DNA of 64,000 bases from Siccibacter colletis (GCF_000696575.1 NZ_JMSQ01000005.1:1-64000); one strand, 5' to 3'; counted from the first letter of the stretch, positions 18,893 to 32,710 are shown. Program-made: numbers and translations. Notes: generated from the letters alone by a model not told the origin.

Positions 18893-19126
18893 TTACATCT
18901 CCTCTTCCTGGCGCACCTGCAGCGCCCAGCGCTGGGCCGACTCCGGCACGGTGAACGCCGGAGAGCGGCGGAAGTGATCCCCCACCAGCACAAACGCTAC
19001 GTACTTACCGCGCAGTAACCACACATCCTTGAATCCGTCCATCTTGTGGGCGTGATCCGGCGGCGCAGGCTCGACGCGCGGGACATAGCTAATAACGGGG
19101 CGATTTTGTTGGCGTAACGTTTTCAT
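18893..19126 (-). CDS. cedA: Cell division activator CedA
   Basis: 77 residues close to E. coli CedA (MKTLRQQNRPVISYVPRVEP start; DVWLLRGKYVAFVLVGD and FTVPESAQRWA blocks). CedA is a small DNA-binding protein that counters division inhibition caused by over-initiating dnaA mutants and has been reported bound to RNA polymerase. The frame is open 20 codons upstream; the internal ATG matches the family N-terminus although its ribosome site is weak. Divergent from katE, as in E. coli. Confidence 0.92.
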   Translation of the reverse strand: MKTLRQQNRPVISYVPRVEPAPPDHAHKMDGFKDVWLLRGKYVAFVLVGDHFRRSPAFTVPESAQRWALQVRQEEEM

Positions 19127-19348
19127 AGTCAAACTGGCGTTGGTCACTCTTACAAAAAAGGCAGCGCCTATGATAGCGGATCTCACCGCGCAACGTCGCG
19201 CCCGGCGTGCGGTTTTGCGTTAAAAAACAACAGCCGAAGCGGCAGTCTGCCAGGGCTGAAGCGAAGCGTCGCCGCGAGGTTGTTCTATAGTTAGAGGGGT
19301 TTTTAGTAGCAACGACCACTTTTCAGTAATGGAAACAGGAGACGAGAA

Positions 19349-21607
19349 ATGTCGCACGAAGACCATAATAACGCCGGACACCGGGCACCGGTCCACGATG
19401 CCCGTCAGTCGCAGCCAGGATTAGGCTCGCTGGCACCGGAAGATGGCTCCCATCAACCTTCCGCTCACCCTACTCCTCCCGGTGCCGAACCCACCGCTCC
19501 CGGCAGCCTGAAAGCACCCGATACCTCAAACGAAAAGCTCAACGCGCTGGAGTCGTTCCGCAAAGGCGGTGAAAACGAAGCGCTGACCACTAATCAGGGC
19601 GTGCGCATTGCCGATGACCAGAACTCGCTGCGTGCCGGCACCCGTGGCCCGACGCTGCTGGAAGATTTTATCCTGCGCGAAAAGATCACCCATTTTGACC
19701 ACGAACGCATTCCCGAGCGTATCGTGCATGCCCGCGGTTCGGCAGCGCACGGCTATTTCCAGCCCTACCGCGACCTGAGCGACATCACTAAAGCGGCATT
19801 TCTGTCTGACCCGGAAAAAATCACTCCGGTATTTGTACGCTTCTCTACCGTACAGGGCAGCGCCGGCTCCGCCGACACGGTGCGCGACATTCGCGGCTTC
19901 GCCACCAAGTTTTACACCGAAGAAGGCATTTTCGACCTGGTGGGCAACAACACCCCGGTCTTCTTCATTCAGGATGCGCATAAGTTCCCTGACTTCGTCC
20001 ACGCGGTAAAACCCGAGCCGCACTGGGCGATCCCGCAGGGCCAGAGCGCGCACGATACCTTCTGGGATTACGTCTCGCTGCAGCCGGAAACGTTGCACAA
20101 TGTGATCTGGGCCATGTCGGATCGCGGCATTCCGCGCAGCTACCGCACCATGGAAGGCTTTGGCATCCACACCTTCCGCATGATTAACGCCGACGGTAAA
20201 GGCACCTTTGTGCGCTTCCACTGGAAACCGGTGGCGGGCAAAGCGTCGCTGCTGTGGGATGAATCCCAGAAGCTTATCGGCCGCGACCCGGACTTCCACC
20301 GCCGCGATCTGTGGGAATCTATTGAAGCGGGCGACTTCCCGGAGTACGAGCTGGGCCTGCAGCTGATCCCGGAAGAAGACGAGTTCAAATATGATTTCGA
20401 CCTGCTCGACCCGACCAAACTGATCCCGGAAGAGCTGGTGCCGGTGCAACTGGTGGGCAAAATGGTGCTCAACCGCAACCCGGACAACTTCTTTGCCGAG
20501 AACGAACAAGCCGCCTTCCATCCGGGCCATATCGTGCCGGGGCTCGATTTCTCCAACGATCCGCTGCTGCAGGGGCGTCTGTTCTCCTACACCGACACCC
20601 AGATAAGCCGTCTTGGCGGGCCGAACTTCCACGAAATCCCGATTAATCGCCCGACCTGCCCGTATCACAACTTCCAGCGCGACGGCATGCACCGCATGGA
20701 TATTGATACCAACCCGGCGAACTACGAACCCAACTCCATCAACGATAACTGGCCGCGCGAAACGCCGCCGGGGCCGAAGGGCGGCGGTTTTGAGTCATAC
20801 CAGACCCGCGTCGAAGGCCATAAGGTACGCGAACGCAGCCCGTCGTTCGGGGAGTACTATTCGCACCCGCGCCTGTTCTGGCAGAGCCAGACGCCGGTTG
20901 AACAGCAGCACATCATCGACGCCTTCAGCTTTGAGCTGTCGAAAGTGGTACGGGGCTATATCCGCGAGCGCGTGGTCGATCATCTGGCACGCATCGACAT
21001 TTCACTGGCGCACCCGGTGGCCACCAATCTCGGTATTACCCTGAGCGACGAGCAGATGCATCTCACGCCGCCGAAGGACGTTAACGGCCTGAAAAAAGAT
21101 GCCTCGCTGAGCCTGTATGCAGTACCAGGCGGGTCGGTGAAGGGTCGCGTGGTGGCGGTGCTGCTCAACGACAAGACCGATGCCGGTGACCTGCTGGCGA
21201 TCCTGCAGGGGCTGAAGTCCCAGGGCGTGCATGCGAAACTGCTCTATTCACGCATGGGCGAAATCACGGCGGACGACGGCTCGGTGCTGGATATCGCCGC
21301 GACCTTCGCTGGATCGCCGTCGGTGACCGTGGATGCGGTTATCGTGCCTGGCGGGCATATCGACAGCATCGCGGGCAATGCCGACGCGGTCTATTACCTG
21401 CTGGAAGCCTATAAGCACCTGAAGGTGATTGGTCTGGTGGGTGCTGCCCGACAGTTCAGAACCGTACTCGGTGTGGGCGCGCAGGGTGAAGAGGGTGTGG
21501 TGGAAGCCGATGCGGGTGCTGGTACCTTCGTGGATGACTTTATCCAGCAGCTGTGTCATCACCGCGTATGGTCGCGTACCCCTCAGGCGCTGACTATCCC
21601 GGCATAA
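19349..21607 (+). CDS. katE: Catalase HPII
   Basis: 752-residue large-subunit catalase splitting hydrogen peroxide; sigma-S dependent in E. coli. An N-terminal extension of about 75 residues precedes the core. Distal haem side: [14 protein letters not shown] with the catalytic His near 128; proximal side: [14 protein letters not shown] with the haem-ligand Tyr near 415. The C-terminal 150 residues form a flavodoxin/DJ-1-like domain ([20 protein letters not shown]) found only in large catalases. AACAGGAGACGAGAA precedes the ATG, and TCTATAGTTAG about 55 nt upstream fits a sigma-S -10. The chb operon that follows katE in E. coli is absent. Confidence 0.98.
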   Translation: MSHEDHNNAGHRAPVHDARQSQPGLGSLAPEDGSHQPSAHPTPPGAEPTAPGSLKAPDTSNEKLNALESFRKGGENEALTTNQGVRIADDQNSLRAGTRGPTLLEDFILREKITHFDHERIPERIVHARGSAAHGYFQPYRDLSDITKAAFLSDPEKITPVFVRFSTVQGSAGSADTVRDIRGFATKFYTEEGIFDLVGNNTPVFFIQDAHKFPDFVHAVKPEPHWAIPQGQSAHDTFWDYVSLQPETLHNVIWAMSDRGIPRSYRTMEGFGIHTFRMINADGKGTFVRFHWKPVAGKASLLWDESQKLIGRDPDFHRRDLWESIEAGDFPEYELGLQLIPEEDEFKYDFDLLDPTKLIPEELVPVQLVGKMVLNRNPDNFFAENEQAAFHPGHIVPGLDFSNDPLLQGRLFSYTDTQISRLGGPNFHEIPINRPTCPYHNFQRDGMHRMDIDTNPANYEPNSINDNWPRETPPGPKGGGFESYQTRVEGHKVRERSPSFGEYYSHPRLFWQSQTPVEQQHIIDAFSFELSKVVRGYIRERVVDHLARIDISLAHPVATNLGITLSDEQMHLTPPKDVNGLKKDASLSLYAVPGGSVKGRVVAVLLNDKTDAGDLLAILQGLKSQGVHAKLLYSRMGEITADDGSVLDIAATFAGSPSVTVDAVIVPGGHIDSIAGNADAVYYLLEAYKHLKVIGLVGAARQFRTVLGVGAQGEEGVVEADAGAGTFVDDFIQQLCHHRVWSRTPQALTIPA

Positions 21608-21611
21608 AGAT

Positions 21612-21646
21612 AAAAAGAAACCGGCGCGATGGCCGGTTTCTTTTTT
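21612..21646. terminator. Terminator between katE and osmE
   Basis: AAAGAAACCGGC / GCCGGTTTCTTT followed by TTT; A-rich on the other flank, so it may also end osmE transcription. Confidence 0.88.
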
Positions 21647-21658
21647 AACGCGCAATAA

Positions 21659-22009
21659 TTACTGCGTTTTCTGCTGCTGCGCCTGCGGATCGGTGTCATA
21701 TTCCGCACAGGTCTGGTAGCCGGAGTTCAGAACGTGGCCGGTCTCATCCAGCGCCACGAAATAGGTTTCGGCTTTACCGTTACGCTGGCCCAGCACATAA
21801 GTCTGGCAGGTACCGCGAGCGTGAACCATATTGATCTCAGTTGACGGCTGACCGGCAATCTGGCGAACCTGTTCACGGCTCATGCCTTTCTTGACGTCTT
21901 TCACCACCGGCTGAGAGAACTGATCTTTGGTGCGATCGTATGCTGTACAGCCTGCCAGCATAGTCAGAACAGCCGCTGCACTTAAAATTCCTGCAAAGTT
22001 CTTTTTCAT
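21659..22009 (-). CDS. osmE: Osmotically inducible lipoprotein OsmE
   Basis: 116 residues: signal peptide with lipobox LAGC (Cys20), then a SmpA/OmlA-type domain ([39 protein letters not shown]). Lipoprotein of the cell envelope induced by high osmolarity and in stationary phase in E. coli. GAGGAAGGAAT precedes the ATG. Divergent from nadE. Confidence 0.95.
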   Translation of the reverse strand: MKKNFAGILSAAAVLTMLAGCTAYDRTKDQFSQPVVKDVKKGMSREQVRQIAGQPSTEINMVHARGTCQTYVLGQRNGKAETYFVALDETGHVLNSGYQTCAEYDTDPQAQQQKTQ

Positions 22010-22262
22010 ATTCCTTCCTCGTTTTTTTCAGCGTGTGAGATAAGCCTGGAAGAACAAACAGGAATTTTCAACTCGTGACAAAAAATGATTTCTTCTTTAG
22101 GAACATTCTATTGCGAAAAATGGGATAGCCCCGGAGGGCGAACCACGCGACTCATGTGGTTTTGCTATGGGTGCCTGCTTGTTGTTTTGGCAACAAAGGT
22201 TTAGCTTTAACTACATCACATATTTTTGCCTGCACGCGCAGGCGAGCTATTCGGAGGGAGAG

Positions 22263-23090
22263 ATGGCTTTACAACAAGAGATCATTCAAGCGCTGGGTGC
22301 CAGCCCCACTATCGACGCGCAGCAGGAAATCCGCCGTAGCATCGGCTTTCTGAAAGACTATTTCAAAGCCCATCCATTTTTGAAGTCGCTGGTGCTCGGC
22401 ATCAGCGGCGGTCAGGACTCCACGCTGACCGGTAAACTGTGCCAGTTGGCCATCACCGAGCTGCGCGACGAGACCGGCGACAGCGGTTATCAGTTCATCG
22501 CCGTGCGTCTGCCCTATGGCGTGCAGTTTGACGAGCAGGACTGTCAGGATGCGCTGGCGTTTATCCAGCCGGATAAAGTGTTGACCGTCAACATTAAAGA
22601 GGCGGTGCTGGCCAGTGAAAAAGCCCTGCGCGACGCCGGCATTGAGCTGAGCGATTTTGTGCGCGGGAATGAAAAAGCGCGTGAGCGTATGAAGGCCCAG
22701 TACAGCATCGCCGGCATGACCAAAGGCGTAGTGGCGGGGACTGACCACGCGGCGGAAGCCATCACCGGCTTCTTCACCAAATACGGCGACGGCGGCAGCG
22801 ACATCAACCCGATCTTCCGCCTCAACAAGCGCCAGGGCAAACAGCTACTGAAAACCCTGGGCTGCCCGGAACACCTCTACCTGAAAGTACCGACTGCGGA
22901 TCTGGAAGATGACCGCCCTTCTCTGTCGGATGAAGTGGCGCTGGGTGTGACCTACGATCAGATTGATGACTACCTGGAAGGCAAGTCGGTTCCGCCGGAC
23001 ACCGCCGCCATCATTGAGGGTTGGTATCTGAAAACCGAACATAAGCGCCGGCCCCCCATCACCGTGTTTGATGATTTCTGGAAGAAGTAA
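22263..23090 (+). CDS. nadE: NH3-dependent NAD+ synthetase
   Basis: 275-residue adenine-nucleotide alpha-hydrolase-type enzyme making NAD from deamido-NAD, ATP and ammonia. P-loop [15 protein letters not shown] near 44-58; [18 protein letters not shown] near 165-180; [12 protein letters not shown] near 220. No glutaminase domain, as in E. coli. The frame is open 32 codons upstream; ATG 22263 was chosen for the TCGGAGGGAG ribosome site and family length. A compact terminator follows. Confidence 0.97.
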   Translation: MALQQEIIQALGASPTIDAQQEIRRSIGFLKDYFKAHPFLKSLVLGISGGQDSTLTGKLCQLAITELRDETGDSGYQFIAVRLPYGVQFDEQDCQDALAFIQPDKVLTVNIKEAVLASEKALRDAGIELSDFVRGNEKARERMKAQYSIAGMTKGVVAGTDHAAEAITGFFTKYGDGGSDINPIFRLNKRQGKQLLKTLGCPEHLYLKVPTADLEDDRPSLSDEVALGVTYDQIDDYLEGKSVPPDTAAIIEGWYLKTEHKRRPPITVFDDFWKK

Positions 23091-23096
23091 TACAGA

Positions 23097-23118
23097 GGTG
23101 GCGCAAGCCACCTTTTTT
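23097..23118 (+). terminator. Terminator of nadE
   Basis: GGTGGC-GCAA-GCCACC followed by TTTTTT. Confidence 0.92.
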
Positions 23119-23129
23119 ATGGACAGGTT

Positions 23130-24020
23130 ATGACGTACAACGTAGAGCGCGCCACCCTTGCCGGACTGGGCGCAATTTTGCTGTGGAGCACCTCTGTTGG
23201 GCTGTTTCGCAGTATCGCTGAGCATTTCGGCCCGGTCGGCGGCGCGGCGCTGATCTATACCCTGAGCACCCTTTTCCTTTGTGTCGCCACCGGTCTGCCC
23301 CGCCCGCGCGCGCTGCCAGTGCGCTATCTGTGGACTGGCGGTGCGCTGTTTGTGGGCTATGAAATCTGTCTGGCACTGGCAATCGGCCTGGCGCATACCC
23401 GCAGCCAGGCGCTGGAACTGGGCATGATCAACTATCTCTGGCCAAGCCTGACGGTGCTGCTGGCGCGCTATATCAACCACCAGCGTAGTTCACTGCTGCT
23501 GTGGCCCGGTCTGTTGCTGGCCTGCCTGGGCGTCGTTCAGGTGCTGAAGGGCGACGGCGACTGGTCCCCCGAACTGCTGTGGCACAACGTGCAGGATAAC
23601 CCGCTGGCTTACGGGCTGGCCTTCAGCGCAGCCATTATCTGGGCGCTCTACTGCACCTTAACCCGGCGCATCAGCGAAGGAAAAAGCGGCGTAACGCTGT
23701 TTTTTGCGGTTACCGCGCTGGTGTTGTGGCTGAAATTTGCCAGCAGCACGCAGCCGTCGATGCAGGTGACGCTCTCCGGCTCGCTCCAGCTGCTGTTTAT
23801 GGGGATCTCTACCGCCGTGGCGTACAGCCTGTGGAATCACGGCATTCAGCACGGGAACATGACCCTACTGGCTACCGCATCGTACTTTACGCCGGTGCTC
23901 TCCGCCCTGCTGGCAACGCTGTGGCTGGGCCTGCGCCCCGGATCCGACTTCTGGTGGGGCGTGGCGCTGGTGGTCTGCGGTTCGCTGCTGTGCTGGCTGG
24001 CGACCCGGCACCACGCCTGA
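23130..24020 (+). CDS. yddG: Aromatic amino acid exporter, YddG-like (DMT family)
   Basis: 296 residues with ten hydrophobic segments and two EamA-type halves, the layout of drug/metabolite transporters. Shared with E. coli YddG are the start region ILLWSTSVGL, the LFVGYEICLALAIG and GMINYLWPSLTVLLA stretches, AYSLWNHGIQHGNMT and SYFTPVLSALLATLWLG. YddG exports aromatic amino acids (and paraquat) through the inner membrane. In E. coli the gene is elsewhere; here it sits between nadE and cho. A paralogue rather than the orthologue cannot be ruled out. The ribosome site is poor (GGACAGGTT). Confidence 0.85.
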   Translation: MTYNVERATLAGLGAILLWSTSVGLFRSIAEHFGPVGGAALIYTLSTLFLCVATGLPRPRALPVRYLWTGGALFVGYEICLALAIGLAHTRSQALELGMINYLWPSLTVLLARYINHQRSSLLLWPGLLLACLGVVQVLKGDGDWSPELLWHNVQDNPLAYGLAFSAAIIWALYCTLTRRISEGKSGVTLFFAVTALVLWLKFASSTQPSMQVTLSGSLQLLFMGISTAVAYSLWNHGIQHGNMTLLATASYFTPVLSALLATLWLGLRPGSDFWWGVALVVCGSLLCWLATRHHA

Positions 24021-24054
24021 TCAAGACGCTTTTTTAACCACGATCGCTCTGCTA

Positions 24055-24074
24055 CACTGTACAGGTAACCAGTA
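24055..24074 (+). promoter_or_regulatory. LexA box upstream of cho
   Basis: CACTGTACAGGTAACCAGTA fits the LexA consensus (CTGT-N8-ACAG) with one change in the right half and overlaps the likely -10 TACACT. cho is an SOS gene in E. coli. Confidence 0.78.
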
Positions 24075-24088
24075 TTCAGGAGTTTGTC

Positions 24089-24967
24089 GTGGTAAGACGT
24101 ACCCGCGGGGCCGGGCCGGAATTTGAAGCCGCCGCCATCTATGAGTATCCCGAACACCTGCGCCCCTGGCTTGAAGCCCTGCCGCGTCATCCTGGGGTCT
24201 ATGTTTTTCACGGTGAGAGCGACACCATGCCGCTCTACATCGGGAAAAGCGTGAATATCCGCAGCCGTGTGCTGTCCCATCTGCGCACCCCGGATGAAGC
24301 GTCCATGCTGCGCCAGTCGCGGCGCATCACCTTTATCTGTACCGCCGGGGAAGTGGGCGCGCTGCTGCTTGAAGCGCAGATGATCAAAGCGCAGCAGCCG
24401 CTGTTCAACAAGCGTCTGCGCCGCAACCGTCAGCTCTGCTCGCTGCTGTTAACCAACGGTAAGCCGCAGGTGGTATATGCCAAAGAGGTCGATTTTGCTG
24501 CCCAGAGCGGGCTGTATGGCCTGTTTGCTAACCGCCGCGCTGCGCTGGAAACGTTAAAAACCATCGCCGACGACTGGCAGCTCTGTTACGGGCTGGTGGG
24601 GCTGGAGAGCCTGCCGCGTGGCCGGGCCTGCTTCCGCTCGGCGCTCAAACGCTGCGCCGGTGCCTGCTGCGGGCGCGAAAGCGAGGCCGAGCATCATACC
24701 CGGCTGCTGGATGCTCTGGAGCAGATGCGCATCGTCTGCTGGCCGTGGCAGGGGCCGGTCGGGCTGAAGGAGAGTTTCGGCGAGATGACCCAGTACCATA
24801 TCATTCATAACTGGTTCTGGCTCGGCTCGGTGGCGCGCCTCGAAGACGCCGCGCAGCTGCAACAGCCGCAGCACGGCTTCGATAATGACGGCTACAAAAT
24901 CCTCTGTAAGCCGATGATCCGCGGTGATTTCGAAATTATCGAGTTAGGCGACGCGCTCGCCGGGTAA
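24089..24967 (+). CDS. cho: Excinuclease Cho (UvrC homologue)
   Basis: 292 residues starting at GTG (ribosome site CAGGAG). It holds a GIY-YIG nuclease domain in the N-terminal third ([21 protein letters not shown], Arg and Glu of the active site following) and a UvrC-like homology stretch with a Cys-rich patch ([17 protein letters not shown]). Cho makes the 3' incision during nucleotide excision repair of bulky lesions poorly handled by UvrC. It overlaps ves convergently by 24 bp at the 3' end. Confidence 0.95.
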   Translation: MVRRTRGAGPEFEAAAIYEYPEHLRPWLEALPRHPGVYVFHGESDTMPLYIGKSVNIRSRVLSHLRTPDEASMLRQSRRITFICTAGEVGALLLEAQMIKAQQPLFNKRLRRNRQLCSLLLTNGKPQVVYAKEVDFAAQSGLYGLFANRRAALETLKTIADDWQLCYGLVGLESLPRGRACFRSALKRCAGACCGRESEAEHHTRLLDALEQMRIVCWPWQGPVGLKESFGEMTQYHIIHNWFWLGSVARLEDAAQLQQPQHGFDNDGYKILCKPMIRGDFEIIELGDALAG

Positions 24968-25510
24968 CGCCGCGATCTCGGTAAACAGCAGCTGCCCCTG
25001 GTTTTTCAGCAGCCGTAGCGTGTGGTGGCCCGCCTGCCACCACGCGCCCTGATCGACGCTGAGCAGCGTATCCCCGAGCTGCCAGGCGCCGCTCAGGACA
25101 AACACAATCCCACCGTGGTTGCCAAAGGTCGTGAAGGTGCGGTCTGCCACCCGCACGCTGGCGCGGCAGCGCTCCCGGTGCACCATGATATTAAAATCCA
25201 TCGACATCCTGCCCTCGGTCAGCTCAGCGCGCACCGGCTGTTCAGCGGAAAACGCGAACGGCTGATAGCGCCTGAGCGTATGGCGAAAGGCGCTGCCGCC
25301 ATCCAGCGTCACCTCCCCGCCTTCAATCAGCGTGATCACCCGGTCTACCTTCGGCAAGGGTGAAAACTCCCCGTTCCCGGCGATTGACGCGATGCTGGCG
25401 CGCCAGGCGAAGTCCCGGGTCGCCGGCGGATAACAGCAGATCTCACGGGTTTCCCCGGCACCGTTACGCCACAGGCTGACCGGCATTTTTGTAATATCGA
25501 AAAAGTGCAT
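24944..25510 (-). CDS. ves: Ves, HutD-family cupin protein
   Basis: 188 residues of the HutD/Ves cupin family, similar along its length to E. coli Ves ([59 protein letters not shown]). E. coli ves is described as a cold- and stress-inducible protein of unclear activity; HutD proteins are linked to histidine use. The start at 25510 follows TCAGGAGTCGTA; an upstream extension of 7 codons is less likely. Confidence 0.92.
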   Translation of the reverse strand: MHFFDITKMPVSLWRNGAGETREICCYPPATRDFAWRASIASIAGNGEFSPLPKVDRVITLIEGGEVTLDGGSAFRHTLRRYQPFAFSAEQPVRAELTEGRMSMDFNIMVHRERCRASVRVADRTFTTFGNHGGIVFVLSGAWQLGDTLLSVDQGAWWQAGHHTLRLLKNQGQLLFTEIAALPGERVA

Positions 25511-25719
25511 TACGACTCCTGAAACGCGCACAGCGCGGCTGCACCGGATGAGCGGCGCAGTATTGTTGTTGTTATACGTACAGCCAGGGTTATCGGCCAG
25601 AGCGGCGATTTACCTTAGGGCGTTATAAAAAAGCGAGATGAATCAATTTTTTATTCTGGCCGCAGAGAGCATAGCGATTCGCAGCGCGCAGGCAAGAGGC
25701 AGGCAAAAGAAAGCAGAAA

Positions 25720-25772
25720 AGAGAAGACCGCCGTTGCTGCCCATCACCAGGGATGAGCAGCAACGGCGGTCT
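25720..25772 (-). terminator. Long-stem terminator of spy
   Basis: A perfect 16-bp stem, AGACCGCCGTTGCTGC pairing with GCAGCAACGGCGGTCT, with an additional inner CATC/GATG pairing, followed on the minus strand by TCTCTTTTC. Unusually long for a simple terminator. Confidence 0.8.
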
Positions 25773-25789
25773 CAGAAATAGCGTCTGGC

Positions 25790-26269
25790 TTATTCAGCAG
25801 ACTCAGGCATTTTACCTTCCGGCGCTTTACGTTCTGTCAGACGCTTCTCAAAATTAGCGTTGAACTGTTTTTTCTGTTCCGGCGTCAGAATGTTGTAGAT
25901 CTTATTCTGGGTTTCCATGTGGGCCAGCATACGGGTTTTGTGCTGCTCGGCCATTTTATCCACTTCCTGCTGCGCTTTGGCGCGGTCGAAGCTGTCGCTG
26001 GCAATGATGCTGTGTACGGTACGGCGCTCATCGGCGGACGGACGCGGCATTTTTTCACGCTGGTCTTTCATGATGTCGCGGATCTGCTGTTTCTGCGCAT
26101 CGGTCAGGTTCAGATCTTTAAACATCATGTCGTGATGCGGGCCACGCTTGTGGTGCATCATCGGCTTACCTTCGCCCGCCGCAGGCTGGGTGGTTTCCGC
26201 CGCGTGCGCCAGGTTAGCCGCACCGAACATCAGGCCAGAAGCAACAATCAGAGCAGATAATTTACGCAT
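25790..26269 (-). CDS. spy: Periplasmic chaperone Spy
   Basis: 159 residues: signal peptide (cleavage after AHA, about residue 23), then an all-helical CpxP/Spy fold with the LTxxQ motifs LNLTDAQKQQIRDIMK (about 54) and ILTPEQKKQFNANF. ATP-independent chaperone that holds unfolding periplasmic proteins; induced by the Cpx and Bae systems in E. coli, for which boxes are visible upstream. The C-terminal tail (KAPEGKMPESAE) is disordered. Confidence 0.97.
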   Translation of the reverse strand: MRKLSALIVASGLMFGAANLAHAAETTQPAAGEGKPMMHHKRGPHHDMMFKDLNLTDAQKQQIRDIMKDQREKMPRPSADERRTVHSIIASDSFDRAKAQQEVDKMAEQHKTRMLAHMETQNKIYNILTPEQKKQFNANFEKRLTERKAPEGKMPESAE

Positions 26270-26396
26270 AGTTTTGTCCTTACTTTCAGTTTATTTCGCG
26301 GTGGGTTCACCGTGTTGACGAGAATGAGTTTAGGGGGTTCAGCGTCAAGTATTCAGAGCATCAGTAAAGCTGTGAAAGGGGAAAAGTGAAAGATTG

Positions 26397-26414
26397 TTCA
26401 ATTATGGAGAAAAT
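26397..26414 (-). promoter_or_regulatory. BaeR box upstream of spy
   Basis: On the minus strand ATTTTCTCCATAATTGAA; compared with the published BaeR consensus TTTTTCTCCATNATTGGC as I recall it, three positions differ. About 130 bp before the spy start. Confidence 0.72.
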
Positions 26415-26466
26415 AAGGAAAGATTGCGGAGAGTGATGATGAAATATGTTATCTGCTTGATTTAGA

Positions 26467-26484
26467 GCAAATTGTGGAGAAAGT
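26467..26484 (-). promoter_or_regulatory. Second BaeR-like box upstream of spy
   Basis: Minus strand ACTTTCTCCACAATTTGC, a looser match to the BaeR consensus, 70 bp upstream of the first box and in the same orientation. Confidence 0.5.
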
Positions 26485-26550
26485 ATAACCAGCCGAACGG
26501 GGAATGAAAACCCTTTATCCAGGAATATTCCTGATATTTTCGACCGTGGT

Positions 26551-26576
26551 AAAAATACGCCCCAAATAATGGGGCG
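26551..26576 (-). terminator. Terminator of the ast operon
   Basis: CGCCCC-ATTATTT-GGGGCG followed by TATTTTT on the minus strand, directly after the astE stop. Confidence 0.88.
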
Positions 26577-26582
26577 CAGGCA

Positions 26583-27548
26583 TCAGGTTATTTCCACCAG
26601 CATCAGTCCGGCGCGTAAACCGGGCGCGACGTGCGGGTTAGGAAACAGCACCCGCTCGATATCATGCTGCACTTCATAGCGCGTCTCACCCTCTTCCGCT
26701 AACAGCGTGCCGCGCGGAAACGGGGTGAAGTTGAGCGTGGAATCCGCCATGTGCAGGATGAAGGCTTCGCTGTGACGAATGAGTTGCCCCGCCACCCGGT
26801 AACGCCGCGGCGCGTTCGCGACGGGCAGCGCCTCGCCACCCAGCAGCGCTGCCAGCGCTTGTGCGGCCTGGTTGAACTGGCTCAGATCGTTACTGCCAAA
26901 CGGCCGGGCTTTACCCAGCTCCAGCGTGCAGCTCAGGGCGGCGAACGTGGCGCTGGTAAAGTGGGTGAAGGTGCCGCCCGGCGTCTGATGAAACACCAGC
27001 GCCTCCAGCCCGGCACAGCCGAGCCAGTGCAGAAAGCCTTCATCATAAGGCCGGGCGCGGGCGGGCAGGACGCCGAAGCGCGGGTAATATGAGCCGCGAA
27101 TGGCGGTGTGCATATCCAGATGCCAGCGGATGCGCTCTTCGCCAGCGGCAAAGAAGTCGCTTACCCGTTTCTCCAGCGCCGCCGCCCGGGCGGTTTCGCT
27201 GCACGAGGGTACATCGCGCCAGCGCCCGCTGAACAGCCGGTTAATATCGTAATCAACGAACCGGCGATCCGCGCGCAGCGCCGCCGGATTCCCCAGTATC
27301 ACCAGCACCCGCCACTGCAGACGGATCTCGCCTTGCATCAGGCGCTGTAGCAACTTATCCAGCAGCTCCACCGGCGCGGTTTCATTCCCGTGCAGCCCGG
27401 CCGAAAGCACCAGCGCCCGGTCAACCGGCATCAGCGGTTCAAACGTCAGGACGCCCGCCGCCAGCCAGCGCCAGCGAAAATGCGCGCACTCCCCCGATAC
27501 GGGCTGCGGAGCAGCCTCGTCCAGCGTCAGCCTGAGAAAATCCTGCAT
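26583..27548 (-). CDS. astE: Succinylglutamate desuccinylase
   Basis: 321-residue zinc carboxypeptidase-like enzyme (M14/AspA family) releasing glutamate and succinate from N-succinylglutamate, the last step of the arginine succinyltransferase (AST) route. Zinc ligands: His and Glu in GLHGNETAPVE near 53-63, and His in LDMHTAIRG near 147-155; the catalytic Glu is expected in TLELGKARPFG. AGGAGGCGCG precedes ATG 27548; the frame's upstream extension of 9 codons lies over the astB stop. Last gene of the operon. Confidence 0.96.
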   Translation of the reverse strand: MQDFLRLTLDEAAPQPVSGECAHFRWRWLAAGVLTFEPLMPVDRALVLSAGLHGNETAPVELLDKLLQRLMQGEIRLQWRVLVILGNPAALRADRRFVDYDINRLFSGRWRDVPSCSETARAAALEKRVSDFFAAGEERIRWHLDMHTAIRGSYYPRFGVLPARARPYDEGFLHWLGCAGLEALVFHQTPGGTFTHFTSATFAALSCTLELGKARPFGSNDLSQFNQAAQALAALLGGEALPVANAPRRYRVAGQLIRHSEAFILHMADSTLNFTPFPRGTLLAEEGETRYEVQHDIERVLFPNPHVAPGLRAGLMLVEIT

Positions 27549-27556
27549 CGCGCCTC

Positions 27557-31399
<3,843 letters not shown>

Positions 31400-31403
<4 letters not shown>

Positions 31404-32620
31404 GATGAGCCTCCCGCCATAAAGCGTTCACAGGCGCGGGCAAAGCGGGCCAGCCCTTCGGTGACATCCGCCTCGCTGATATTGAGCGCCGGAGCGAAGC
31501 GCACCACGTTACCACCGGCAATCAGCATCATCAGCCCCTCCTGCGCCGCAGCCTGAGCGATAAGCTTTGCTTTACCGGCATACGGCTCGCGCAGCACGCC
31601 ACCAATCAGCAGCCCAAGCCCACGGAATTCGCTGAACAGTTCAGTATTGCGGTTCAGGGCGTTCAGCTGGTCCATAAACTGCTGATGGCGCACCTGCACG
31701 TTCTCCAGCATCTCCGGGGTATTCACCAACTCCAGCACCCGGTTCGCCACCGCGCCAGCCAGCGGGTTACCGCCGTAAGTGGTGCCGTGGGTGCCGACGT
31801 TCATGCACTGGCCCAGACGGTCCGTGGTGAGCATGGCGCCAATCGGGAAACCGCCGCCCAGCGCTTTGGCGGTGGACAGCACGTCGGGCACCACGCCGTA
31901 GTGCATATAAGCGTACAGCGAACCGGTACGCCCCACGCCGGTCTGCACCTCGTCAAAAATCAGCAGCGCGTTATGGCGATCGCATAACTCGCGCAGCCCC
32001 TGCAGGAATTCACGCTGCGCCGGCAGCACGCCCCCTTCACCCTGCATCGGCTCCACGATCACCGCGCAGGTGGTGTCGCTCATCAGCGCCCGGGCCGAGT
32101 CCAGATCGTTAAACACGGCATGCTCAATCTGCGGCGGCAGCGGTGCGAAATCCTGCGAATAAGCGGGCTGGCCGCCAGCGGAGACGGTAAACAGCGTGCG
32201 TCCGTGGAACGCGTTCTTGAAGGCTACGATGCCGCTCTTGTGCGCACCGTAATGGTCATGGGCATATTTACGCGCCAGCTTCAGCGCGGCTTCGTTGGCT
32301 TCCGCCCCGGAGTTGCAGAAGAACACGCGCTCGGCGAAAGTGGCGTCAATCAGCTTTTTCGCCAGCCGCAGAATCGGCTCGTTGGTATAGCCGTTGCCGG
32401 TATGCCACAGCTTGCCCGCCTGTTCCACCAGCGCGGCCTGCAGCTCGGGACTGGCATGGCCCAGGGCATTCACCGCGATGCCGCCTGCGAAGTCCACGTA
32501 CTCCTTGCCCTCCTGATCCCACAGCCGGGAGCCCTGCGCTTTGACCGGTATAAACGGGGCCGGGGCGTAGACCGGAAGCATCCATTCATCAAACTGCTGG
32601 CGGGTAATTGACTGCGACAT
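31400..32620 (-). CDS. astC: Succinylornithine transaminase
   Basis: 406-residue class III PLP aminotransferase converting N-succinylornithine to the semialdehyde, third AST step; it also overlaps in activity with ArgD. PLP-binding features: [13 protein letters not shown] near 105-117, [12 protein letters not shown] near 220-231, and the Schiff-base Lys in [16 protein letters not shown] near 248-263. First gene of the operon behind a sigma-54 promoter. Confidence 0.97.
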
Positions 32621-32692
32621 GGCGACCTCGACAGGTGAATAAAAGGTTATTTGTATGTTAATGAAAATGATTGATTGCGCTGTTACTGTAGA

Positions 32693-32710
32693 TTGCAGGG
32701 TTCGTGCCAG
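32693..32710 (-). promoter_or_regulatory. Sigma-54 promoter of the ast operon
   Basis: Minus strand CTGGCACGAACCCTGCAA: the invariant GG and GC are exactly 10 nt apart, matching TGGCACG-N4-TTGCA except at the second T. It lies about 75 bp before astC. In E. coli astC is expressed from a sigma-54 promoter under NtrC during nitrogen limitation. Confidence 0.88.

Larger units (their letters stand above)
26270..26550. other. spy upstream region
   Basis: No gene; about 280 bp between spy and the ast terminator. It carries the two BaeR-like boxes (separate entries) and a weak CpxR-like element, GTAAA-GCTGT-GAAAG at 26364-26378 (consensus GTAAA-N5-GTAAA). Confidence 0.6.

Noticed and set aside
19526-20692. 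388-codon minus-strand frame opposite katE
   Set aside because: Shadow of the catalase gene; no ribosome site and no recognisable motif.
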